Shown here: in pieces, positions 40,471 through 51,242 of the stretch
Layout: each line of letters opens with the position of its first letter
How positions within the stretch are numbered: position 1 is the stretch's first letter
Assembly: GCF_001039355.2 (NCBI RefSeq)
Contig: NW_019773533.1
Span: forward strand, 24,952-88,951
Source of the DNA: Lingula anatina
Taxonomy: Eukaryota; Brachiopoda; Lingulata; Lingulida; Lingulidae
DNA: 64,000 nt
Reading direction: 5' to 3'
The notes under the pieces: model-generated
What the model saw: only the letters and a program-made list of their open reading frames with translations
Told to the model about the DNA's origin: nothing
The model's database searches: none
Made by a program: the position numbers and the translations under genes

Positions 40471-40675
40471 ATTCTCATAGATTAGATCGACCTACATTGG
40501 ATCGACCTAACTCCCTGGGGGTTCACGCTAAAAAGCTGTCAGCCGGGCGGACACGAAAGTTAATCACCCCTTGCAGCTTGTAGTAGGCGGGGACGGACAC
40601 TTAAGGCGGATTATCTGACAGTAATCTAGTGAGACTCCCTGCGGTGATAGATCGATCTAAAAGTTGTGAGAACAG
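40471..40675. mobile_element. MITE-like element with imperfect terminal inverted repeats
   Basis: The left arm attctcatagattagatcga and the right arm (tagatcgatctaaaa followed by gttgtgagaa) are imperfect inverted complements over about 25 bases. They enclose roughly 160 bp that is more GC-rich than its surroundings and has no coding capacity. A second gatcgacct unit follows the left arm. No clean target-site duplication was identified, so the boundaries are approximate. Confidence 0.4.
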
Positions 40676-41445
40676 AGCCTTATTCACAGGTATTGGGTTC
40701 AGCGGTGGGCAACTGTTGTTGCTCTTTTTGTTGACCGGCTGGGATTTGTCACATTTTAAAATGAACTTTCTTATGTTGTCTACGATGTTTGGACAAACAT
40801 TTTTTTCAATTCAGCAAGTTTCTTATCTCCACCTAGGTGGCCACCTAAAATGTAAACAAATGTATCCCACGTTGTCATGGTGCGTTTTGTTGTCACTTTT
40901 TTCCTTCACAAGTCTGTGACTTTATGAAAAATCTATGACTCCTAGAATCTGTTAGTTTTGGGTTTGTTTCTGCTTTGAGATTTAAAACGTACAGGAGGAA
41001 ACGTTTAGCTGACCACTGGTGATAATGATAACATAAAAAGTTAATTAGAAACCAAAAGGTTGAAGTTGTACATATAAATGAGTTCGAATATGAAATAACA
41101 GAGTAAGATATTTACATAAAACAAATGACAGAATAAAGACTAAATTGAGTTCCAAATACCATACAGACCTCTAAAAGTTGGTTAAAGAAAATGGGATACA
41201 ATTAAATGTGTTTCGAGAGTGTTCAGTTTTGAATTTTGGTACATTGAAGGTAAATTGATTGTCTTAGCTTTCTGTATAATCTGGAGGTTAAGAGGTAATT
41301 TTATCGTTTTTTTTTCGGAGAAAGATTTTCAAAGTTCTGTGCGTCGCTTTTCTAAGTAAAAAGTAAAAGGTAAAAAGTTTGCCTTTACCAGGGCATCAAC
41401 ATAAGATAAACCAGGAAATATAATTGAGTGCCCTCGACTAAATGG

Positions 41446-41524
41446 ATTATATTATATTATATTATATTATATTATATTATATTATATTATATTATATTAT
41501 ATTATATTATATTATATTATATTT
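41446..41524. repeat. (ATATT)n pentanucleotide microsatellite
   Basis: About 15 perfect copies of attat in an otherwise ordinary AT-rich spacer. Confidence 0.97.
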
Positions 41525-42207
41525 TGCACAGCTCACTGGTTAACCCGGGGTGCCACACAGAACAAGCATATTCAACAACAGAGCTCGTTAAACTTTGATA
41601 CCCCTGTACAAGATCTGATGGAGGCAGTTTGGCATGTTTAAGTTGACGCAAGTAATGCATGTTTTCTTTTTTGTGTATTCAACAAGTTTAGACCATTTAA
41701 AGTTTTATGTAATGAAAACCGAAGTGTGCTCGAAATCGCGTTGTTCTTATTCTGAGCAGATTATAAGATGGCTTAAAATGTTTTATGTTAAAATATAAAC
41801 ATGACCACAGAGAGCACTGACTATTTTAGATAATGGTGCTTCTTGCACTTTTGACTTTCTGATCCAAGGATAAGTGTGCCCCATCAATGTGTAGGCCAGA
41901 TCAATTTTATGATCAAACTTTCTCAACTATAAATAGTCAAATGTCTCTTTTGATTACATATAGGGCAAATTTTATGCGTCTTACAGGTTTCATTATTTTT
42001 TCATTAGTTTTGGATTATTTTTTGTGCATTTAAGCGATTTAAGGTCATACACTGTTGATAAAATGGTTGTCACACTTAATGATTTTATGGATTTGGTTAC
42101 AAATGTCAACTTTTCTTTATTGTACAGTCCATGCAGAGTTGGATCGATCTACATAGACCGATAATTTCACTGGGAATAAGTCCATTGATTTTATATATAT
42201 GTTTCAG

Positions 42208-43142
42208 GTGAGACTTGGACCTGAGGCGCAAGCTGTTGTCGGCTTAGCATGAAGATCATTTTGTAAGATAGGTATGCCTCGAACATAACAACACGCATGC
42301 ACATAAACACAGGCACGTATCAATTGCTCACTAAACAATGAATAATAGATAATTGATTCACACGGTAACTGACTACCATCTCCAGCGCATTGTGTGTTGT
42401 TCATACCAGTACGTTACAAGGCCAATTACATTGAATTCATTTGTTAAATTTTATATGAAAAAAAAACAACTCAATTGAATTGCATCCAATTTGTGTATGA
42501 TATATTCTACAAAGAACTTTTAAAAGGATATTTTTGTAGGGCATTGGAATTGACCTGGCTTACTCTTCTCTTCTTTGAAATAAGCCAGACTGAATTGCAG
42601 TTAAGCCGTGTCCCCAAAAATAAGCAAAAAATTTCAAAATAGTTTTTCACAAATTCTGATGAAATTTTCATGATAGACTGCTATTCAGGATAAGAAATGA
42701 TTACAGTATTTACAAGAATTCATATTTTGAATGTAATTGTTTTCATTATTATCATTACCATTATTATTACTGTTGTTGTTGCTGTTGTCTACACTTTGCC
42801 TTGGCGGAGGGCTGAGTTCTCAGATTTCTCTCTAATTTTATCATTTGTTATCTTAAATGGTAATTTTGACGTTAGGCAAACTCCATTCCAGTCATGATAT
42901 GAAAGCAAACATTATTTCAATCATTTATATCTACGTCTCTTTGGTAAAAGATGCATAAATCCCGTTTTAAGTGCTTGTATGTTTAGTCATAAATTAAACA
43001 TTTTGTTCTTATTCCAGAAGCCCACCGAGATACAGCCCAACACAAGACCGCAGGCAGCCTAGGATAGTGTTGTGGAACTCTACACCCCTTTCTGGATTTA
43101 TTATATTAAAACTGGATGAAGATATTTTCTGTGGTTTTTCAC
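42208..43142 (+). ncRNA. Possible spliced non-coding transcript (two exon-like segments)
   Basis: Segment 42208-42271 has a strong acceptor (atatatatgtttcag) and a donor (ggtatgc). Segment 43018 onward has acceptor ttcttattccag, is relatively GC-rich, and runs to an AT-rich region around 43140. Neither carries a useful open frame. A possible first exon with donor gtaagt ends at about 37696. This could equally be the 5' UTR of a gene outside the window or chance splice-site matches. Confidence 0.25.
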
Positions 43143-43465
43143 TTTGATATGAAGTTATTATGATAATGATATTGATTTAGATAAAGGGAAAGAATTGTTT
43201 ATATAAATATGATAACTCTATCGCTTTAAAATCTGCAAGCATTACCTTTGCGATTGGCGATGGTACCTGAAGATCTTTTTAAAAATTATTTAAAGAATTT
43301 GAATGGTTTGAAACCTTTGTAAACATTTTCAGTGTTTTGTTAACCATAGTATTTGAAAATTTAAGATGAAAAAATATATCTTAAAGATTTTCCACCAGGC
43401 CATATCTACAAATTGTAAAACTTGTAAATACAGTCTTTTGATATTTTGTTTCAAGACTAATTATA

Positions 43466-43488
43466 TACAGACACTGTAAGTGTCTGTA
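43466..43488. other. Perfect inverted repeat at the edge of repeat copy A
   Basis: tacagacact-gta-agtgtctgta forms a 10-bp stem with a 3-nt loop. A decayed version (tacaggtactgttagtgtttgta) sits at the corresponding edge of copy B near 61688. Confidence 0.7.
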
Positions 43489-43854
43489 TATATTCTGAAC
43501 GGTCTGTTTGTCTGTGTCGTCTCTGTCGCCGTCGCTGTCACTGTTGCTGTCCGACACATGACGTACGCCAAATAAGTGCCAAAACATATTTTTGTTTAAC
43601 TTTAACTTTACTGAGTGGTTTTGTTTGTTAAAAATGTAGGTTGCTTTCGAAGATCGGCATGACTGGTTTACATTTACGGTTATTATTCTGCTTTTTTTGC
43701 AAAAATTTGGTGAAGTTCGCCCCATAACTTCCAAACCATGTTTTTGTTTTTAAATTAATTGGGTGGCTCTGTTTAGTATAGGGACAAATTGCTTTCAAAA
43801 ATGATGGGTTTACATTTACCGTTATTATTCTGTTTTTTTTTTTCTTTTTTTTTT

Positions 43855-44171
43855 NNNNNNNNNNNNNNNNNNNNNNNNNNNNNNNNNNNNNNNNNNNNNN
43901 NNNNNNNNNNNNNNNNNNNNNNNNNNNNNNNNNNNNNNNNNNNNNNNNNNNNNNNNNNNNNNNNNNNNNNNNNNNNNNNNNNNNNNNNNNNNNNNNNNNN
44001 NNNNNNNNNNNNNNNNNNNNNNNNNNNNNNNNNNNNNNNNNNNNNNNNNNNNNNNNNNNNNNNNNNNNNNNNNNNNNNNNNNNNNNNNNNNNNNNNNNNN
44101 NNNNNNNNNNNNNNNNNNNNNNNNNNNNNNNNNNNNNNNNNNNNNNNNNNNNNNNNNNNNNNNNNNNNNNN
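43855..44171. other. Assembly gap (317 N)
   Basis: Flanked on both sides by poly-T and by diverged copies of the same repeat unit, which probably explains the break. Size may be nominal. Confidence 0.98.
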
Positions 44172-44460
44172 TTACAGTAATTATTCTTTTTTTTTTTTTT
44201 CAAAACTTTGGTGACATTTGCCCCATAACTGCCAAAACGTATTTCTGACTTACTTTAAATTTACGGAGTGGCTTTGTTTGGTAAAGAGGCAGGTTGCTTT
44301 CGAAAAGCATGATGGGTTTAGTTTTTATGAAAATTTCATTTTTCGCGCATTTGCATTTTCAGTGGCTTTTATATCCTATGGAACTGAATCACTTGCTAGT
44401 TTTTTAATGCCCATATTACCTGTTCGTCATAATGTAAGAGGGTAAGAGTGATGATGCCGA

Positions 44461-44568
44461 TTATGCAGTCTATCAAAATTGGCAAAAACATTATTTTGTG
44501 CAGTTGTTTCTGCATTATGCAGTCTATCAAAATTGGCAAAAACATTATTTTGTGCAGTTGTTTCTGCA
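44461..44568. repeat. 54-bp tandem duplication
   Basis: Two identical 54-bp units beginning ttatgcagtctatcaaaatt lie within repeat copy A. Copy B has only one diverged version, so the duplication is recent. Confidence 0.93.
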
Positions 44569-44642
44569 TTATGTCTGAATATTTGACAGCTTTGCTTCCT
44601 GTACGGTGTCTGTATATTTGTCAGCTTTGCTGTCCAGTTTTT

Positions 44643-45050
44643 ATGTACAGCATGATAGTTTGGAACAAATTCTTTTGGCCTCCTGGACTTGATTTTTCTT
44701 CAGTTTCCTCAACATGGTTAAATTCCATTTTGATGGTTTTTGGTTTTTGCTATAACGACCCAAATCCCCCTATGAAATCTTTAATTTTAAATCAAAGCAA
44801 AAAATGAGAAGGTACAAAGATGCTGTCGCAAACCACTCTCTGTCAAAGAATGAACCCTCCATAATCTGTTTTCGGATTGATCACTAGTTTCTTAACTTTT
44901 ATTTTCGAAAAAAAAAAAATAGTTCAACCAAATAAGTTATTTTTGAATTAAACATCTTGTCCCTGACTTTAAAATCCACATAGTCCTAAACATGCAGTAA
45001 ATAAAGTCACAATTTTAATCAAATCGTGGAGTAGCCAATTTGCAGACAAC

Positions 45051-45093
<43 letters not shown>

Positions 45094-45954
45094 TTTTTTT
45101 TTTTTTTGCCGTCAAAAGTTGACATCCAAATCTTGCTAACATTATCATTTTTGAGTTAATTGAACATGTTTTAGTTTTTTTACCATGTATTTTTGTTTCT
45201 TGCACGTTTCCAATATTTTCTTTAGTCTGTGCAATTAAACAGTTTTCCTAACATCTAGCTTTCCGAAAATCCGGTCAGAATAAAAATTACAATAAGATTG
45301 GACAGTCCCCCCCCCCCCCATCGCATTAATATTATTAATATGTAACAGTTACATTTCACAAAGACATTATCAAATTAAAAGTGCTTTTGAAAACTTTTAA
45401 GTTTTAAAAAACTTTTAACTTTTAAAAAATACCTAATGCCCACCCCGGCCACAATTTCTGCAAAAATATTCTGTAAAATGATCTGGTTCAAACAAAATGT
45501 TGGAACACTAGGCCAAGTGTAGGACCAGCAGCTAATGTGACAGGCTGTTACTTTGTCATTTTCATAATTCACACATTTTACTACTTTTGTACATGAACTT
45601 TACTGATGACTTTGTTTTGCGTTTATGTTCTTTTTGTTAAACATGTTCTGCAAATTTGATATGTGATATTTGTGCTTTCAAAATGTATCATTGTGACATT
45701 GTTTATTGTAAACTATGTATGTGTTTGAAAGATTTGAAAATAAACTAGTATATTAATTGCTTTGTTTTAATGAATGATATATAATACAAAATTATGGTAA
45801 CCTTTCACCTTAATAAAAAATGTTGCACACTTAAACCCTCTCAAACTGTCAATCCTCAAACATGGGAATCTTTCAAACTAAAGACTTGCCCACCTATCTC
45901 CCCTTTTATTTAAATTGGACTCATCCGACACCCCCAAAAATGGGCTCTTCCAAC
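44643..45954. other. Non-coding spacer with low-complexity tracts
   Basis: Holds a TTTA run with poly-T (45050-45109), a poly-C run (45307-45319) and an isolated AATAAA at 45739. No supported exon on either strand. Confidence 0.55.
45050..45109. repeat. (TTTA)n followed by poly-T
   Basis: About 11 TTTA units and then a T homopolymer. Confidence 0.93.
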
Positions 45955-46330
45955 CTATCACCCCTCAAGTTGAATGGACTCCCCCAACCTGACACCCCTC
46001 AAGTTGAATGGACTCCCCCAACCTGACACCCCTCAAATAAGAATGGACTCATCCAACCTGACACCCCTCAAGTTGAATGGACTCATCCAACCTGACACCC
46101 CTCAAGTTGAATGGACTCTCCCAACCTTACACCCCTCAAGTTGAATGGACTTGTCCAACCTGACACCCCTCAAGTTGAATGGACTCGTCCAACCTGTCAC
46201 CCCTCAAGTCGAATGGACTCTCCCAACCTGACACCCCTCAAATTAGAATAGACTCTCCCAACCTGACACCCCTCAAATTAGAATAGACTCTCCCAACCTG
46301 ACGCCCCTCAAAATGGAATGGACTCCTTAA
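45955..46330. repeat. Minisatellite, unit about 32 bp, about 11 copies
   Basis: The consensus combines ccaacctgacacccctcaag with ttgaatggactc. Copies differ by small substitutions (gttgaatgg, attagaatag, aataagaatgg) in a partly ordered way; the last, variant copies carry attagaatagact. Flanking sequence (45840-45950) holds more decayed units. Confidence 0.95.
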
Positions 46331-48394
46331 ATATGGAATTAACCGTCATTCCTCAAATTAGTATTCCATTACCTTTAATCACAATTTACGCTTTAAAAAA
46401 TTCAATTGTATAATTAAATGACATTGAAATATGTATGCATTTTTTGAACCACTATGGTCTATGGAATTGGTAGACGGGATTAATATGAAAATCTAAATTC
46501 TGAACGTAAATAACTGAACGAAAAATCTAAAATTATTGGCAGTTCCAAAATTTTCTATTCATTTTTCATGATTAGATAGATTGGTCTACATGTGAAAATT
46601 TGAACTTGTAAAATTAAGAAAAAATTTTTGGGCACCATTTTAGTTCTGGATATAAGAATCAAAAGAATGCATTTCATACCAAGTACATTGTAGGTTCTGA
46701 ACGTTCGGCGCGTATCAATTTAACTTTAACCTCTGGGTCTTTTAGATAAGAAAGAAAACTCCAGTGGATAGCTCATTTATTCGGTCAAAACTGTCGTACA
46801 CAAGTGTCAGATAAGTAATACAAATAATGACAAACAACAAAATTGGCTTCTCCAGTGTAAATAATAATAACAAATATTGCAGAAGTTGATTGATTAGATA
46901 ATTTTACTCTTGTCTCAACTAACGTTAACGGAAAAAATTGCACTTTTCCTTTCAAGTTTGAAATTTGAGATTTACAAACACTGATAATTACGTGTCACTT
47001 TAAGTAATTTAATAGTTACACTATTATTTGAGAAAATTGGAGCTAAACTAAATGGCTTTCAAATATAATTAGATACATCTGAGCTTGTCCCAAGGTATAA
47101 CTTGAAACGGATCATAATCAATACCTACTTTATAGTTTTTAAAAGGTGCGATATTGATCTTTGTATATATATATAAATATATGTAGGACTAAACACTGGA
47201 AATCACAATAGCAGTATCCGCAATTTTCACCATGTAGATTGTGTGTATGTGTGTTTGCCTCTCTCTGGCTCCTAAATATGGACGGAAGGTAAGCTTCTAT
47301 CAGTCGCATCGGCCTAGGAAGGGGCAGTTCTGAAAAATGAAAATAACACTCATGACAAAATGCATTGAAATTTTAACTAAGATCTGCTAAACTGAAAATG
47401 GAAAGACTTGTTCTAGTGTTGAAATGGCATTTAAGCTGGATGAACACCAGTAAATAAAGAAAAAAATGCAAAAAGTTTGTAGTTGAAGATGTGCGATTCT
47501 TCGATATTTCATAACATTTCTTGAATGTTGTAGTACACCAGCTATAAAAAGAACGACCAGGGATATACAGTCCAATACCATTAAAAGGCGTTTTCAAAGT
47601 AAATGTTCAAGCAAATGTAGCAATGCCAGCAAGGGACAGATTAAGTACCGATTAAGGCAATTGTCTAGGAAGCATATAATCTGACGCGGACAGCAAATCT
47701 TACTTGATGAATAGTACAACAACCGTTGTATATACTTTGTGCGAAAAACTATTAAGTTACTACAAAAACCAAACAAAAAAACATGGATATCAAGAATTTT
47801 GCATAATATTGAAAATCTTGTTTAAATTTTCCGCTGCTAATCTGCTTCAGTTGCAAACGAATTTTTTCTAGAAATTAAACGAAATACAAAAAGTTGATAA
47901 TATTTGAGAAGTTTCACATTGTTACATCAAGCACAAATACTAAAGAAGTGTTTTTAAAATATGTAACAAATTTGTTCAGGCAGCAAATTTACGTACAGTG
48001 AGTCGGTGGCATTAAAGTGACAGTAAGGGAGCACCAAGAGTTATGTCAAAAATAACGTACATCTTATCTAAAATATAGCAAACCACCAAGATACATCGTT
48101 ACTTTAGAATGTGTGGAAATAGAAAGATATATTTCGTGGTAATTAGAACTCATAGAAACATGAAACACATGAACGATACTTTCTTGTTGCAAAGAGCATC
48201 ATAAGTATACGACTAAGGGTATTTTCAACAGTATTTCGAATTGAAAGTTTCTTGCAAATCTCGCCATATCAAATTCAAATCACAACAGAAGTAATGCATG
48301 TAGAACTATTTTGAGAAAAGCCGTACATACCGCATAATCGAATTATGCACATAAGACGTAACTCCTTATAAATTTCATTGTGTAGAATAAATGT
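46331..48394. other. Non-coding spacer
   Basis: No gene-like open frame, repeat or splice pattern that I can support. Confidence 0.5.
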
Positions 48395-48590
48395 TACTCA
48401 CAGGACGTAGACTACTCGTTTTTGTTTCCACGCTGAATGAAACGTTCGGCTCCCCGACTTCACCACACCTATCCTGCGTCTTCTTCTTACAGGAATGTCA
48501 TTCACAAGACATATTTGGTTCAACGCTAAATGAAATCTTTGGCTCTCCGACTTCACCACACCTATCCTGCGTCCTCTCCTAACAAGATCC
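48395..48590. repeat. Tandem duplication of about 94 bp
   Basis: Two diverged units share cgctgaatgaaacgttcggc (cgctaaatgaaatctttggc in the second) followed by the conserved gacttcaccacacctatcct and gcgtc. The conserved core is longer than expected from the drift in the rest of the unit. Confidence 0.85.
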
Positions 48591-49048
48591 AGCAGTCAAG
48601 TGACTGCACTGAGCGGCTTATTATTATGTAAATGACAACAGGTATGGCGCATTTTGATTGAGGGGTAACGGTAGACCTCATTCTCACAAGAAAGGCGAAC
48701 TCTTGTGGGTCAATTGAGAAAAATACTTCTTGTGAGCTCTAGAATGATCGAGATTATTTGATTTATCATTTATAAATGTCTTAAATCCTTCATAGTAGAA
48801 TGTGACAAGAACTAAAAGATCGGCGTGCACCTTCAACGCTGGGAGATAATTGGCTTAGAGACATGTACCTCGCTCACCTGTCTATTGTCCCAATAATGCA
48901 ATGGTTGGGCTCATTTTGAATAGGGTGATATATAGAAATGCTCACCACTTTCATATTTTGAGATACTGGATGTAGGCCTATACAGAGCAGAGAATTTGTG
49001 CAAGTTGTCATTTGTGCTCCCTGAGCTTCAGATATTGGCAAATCAAAT

Positions 49049-49173
49049 TGCTTTGAGCTAATTAAAATACGATGGTCTGGTTTGCGTTTCATTCTCCTAC
49101 AGTGTATTTCTCGTTATTTGCGTTTGGCGCTTATGTGATTTATTGCAAGTGATCACAAGTTGCATTCGAAGAC

Positions 49174-49205
<32 letters not shown>

Positions 49206-49365
49206 TACCATTTNTGCTTTGAGCTAATTAAAATACGATGGTCTGGTTTGCTTTTCATTCTCCTACAGTGTATTTCTCGTTATTTGCGTTTGGCGCTTAT
49301 GTGATTTATTGCAAGTGATCACAAGTTGCATTCGAAGACGTTTTTTGTTTTTTTTTGTACCATTT
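49049..49365. repeat. Direct duplication of about 150 bp across a single N
   Basis: 49049-49213 and 49215-49365 are nearly identical, from tgctttgagctaattaaaat to gtaccattt. They differ by one base (gcgtttc/gcttttc) and by poly-T length. The N at 49214 marks an unmerged contig overlap. Confidence 0.92.
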
Positions 49366-51242
49366 CACATTACGTTCTGCTGTATTATTTTGGTTTGTTC
49401 GCATTTCATTCGACCGTTTTACGTTTTTTTTCGGCGACCGTATTTTAAGACAGGTTAGAGTATTTGCCAATAGAGGGCGTCGTGTGATAAGCCAGTTATT
49501 TTTTCATTATCATTTGGTGCGCTGTATTACCACTCACAACATGACAAAGTAGACGCATCTGCTTTATGGAAAAATTAAACTTTACAAAATGGATATACCT
49601 TGTGCAAGTAAAGAGCAAGTACGCGCGTTTCTTTGCTTTTAATCCATTATACAATTTTTAAAGTCTATAATTGTTGTTCAAGTGGAACTTTACTAACATC
49701 AGTCTAGCAACTTAATCACTAAAAATAATTACAAAATTTATCTGTTCTCACACACACACACAAAAAAAAAGACGAAAACGGTCTAAAGCTTAGATCTTCG
49801 TTATGTGGAAAAATAAACTTGAGGTTGAGGACAAAATGTGTCAGTAAAATAAATTCACATCTCGTAATACCCTTCATTTTTGTTAGTATTAATGATGCAT
49901 GAATGTTATTCAAGGTTATTCTTAAAAATTTCTTTACTAAAACCTTAGTACTGAATACGAAAATTCCCTATACCTGCAAGGCATGCATTTTAATTTTTCC
50001 GAGACTTACACAGAAAGCTATATTAATCATTTTATGCCACGAGATATTGATAAAAAGTAGAATTCGCGGATATATCTTTAACTTCATTTTTCACTTTTCT
50101 TCAAGTGGACCTATATCTTGAAAATAAGTGCATGAATTTAAATTCCCTGTTATCGTAAGGAGTTACAAAAGCAGTCTACACAGATCGAAAAAAGGCAAGA
50201 CACACATGACCGCCAAATGAAATTTGATCACGTGTCCACTTTATGAGAATATCAATATTAACGAGCTGGCCTGTCGCCGAATATCACTTGATCACCAGCA
50301 ATGGCTTTGTCCCATGTAAATTCCCCGGGGCAAATTAATATTCAATAAAGAAGCATAATTTTTCTCGCGGACGCTGTACATAAATGTTGTCTACGTCCCT
50401 CTACACCCCCCACTCTCTCTTGTACATACGCATACCCGAGACATACACACGCACGCATACACACATTTTCTCTCTTTATATATCTAAAAAAAACAAACAT
50501 ATTCATGTATTTATTTTAACCATTTCCACTTGACAAAAGACAATTATACCAGACTGGCACTTTAATAAAAAAAACCATCATTGGTCGCTTCTAAATTACC
50601 AAAATATACATTGTAAAATGTCGATTATCGTTGCACATCTAACGAAGACAAAATATCTCTTCCAAGCTATAGACTTTTTATTATTATTACTTTATCATAT
50701 TATGAATATTATTTGTATTTTTTTTTTTTTTTTTGTATTCCGTAGTCTAGGGTCTTAGAGCACTAGTCAACCTAAATCGATTTCTTTCTTGATGTTGATC
50801 ACACAAATAGAAGGGTGAATGGATGATATAAATACTCACTTAAATTAATTTTAAGTACATAAGTAACATTATCATTGAAAAGTACCTGTCATTTCATGCA
50901 TAAAAGTAACGTTAGCAATTTAAAGTAATTTACCAAAAGCAGTAACATCAGCAATTAATATTGATGTACCAATGATGGTGATCTTAGTACAGTGATAATT
51001 GAACAGCAAAACATTTTTCTAAGTGTCCATGTTTTTCCTTGCTTTTTTCTATCTCTCAAACATGTGCAAAGGTACCTGATGGGCCTCACTGACCAATTCA
51101 TCCCTAAATTTAAGATAATAACCAATATTTCATTAAATAAATTTTATGTTCTGTTATAAAAAAAAAAAAGCAAAATCTTTTATAAAATCTCATAAGTCTG
51201 TGATGATGTTGTTCAATAATCTGGTGGAGGTATATATATCTG
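49366..51242. other. Spacer and probable 3' UTR of the minus-strand membrane-protein gene
   Basis: No exon seen. On the minus strand, AATAAA candidates lie near 50668 and 50510 (tttatt on plus), giving a 3' UTR of about 0.6-0.7 kb after the stop at 51243-51245. Confidence 0.45.

Larger units (their letters stand above)
36110..42207. other. Gene-poor intergenic DNA
   Basis: No supported coding exon. Contains the degenerate repeat at 36840-37095, a CpG-richer stretch around 37540-37700 with a gtaagt donor at about 37697, the MITE-like element at 40471-40675 and a pentanucleotide microsatellite at 41446-41524. Short open frames here lack codon structure or splice context. Confidence 0.6.
43463..44642 (+). 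repeat. Interspersed repeat family, copy A (interrupted by assembly gap)
   Basis: Homologous to 61685-62226. Shared blocks include tctgtttgtctgtgtcgtc, ccaaaacatatttttgttt, the ttgctttcgaa stretch, catttgcattttcagtggct, aatgtaagagggtaagagtg, and the tail tgtctgaat..tttgacagctttgct. Inside copy A, a unit of about 130 bp (ccataact..caaaac..gtttacatttac) occurs in at least three diverged tandem versions, near 43563, 43720 and 44218. There is no coding potential; the family was not recognised. Confidence 0.75.

Noticed and set aside
43628-44214. Long open frames across the N gap
   Set aside because: They consist mostly of undetermined bases and homopolymer.
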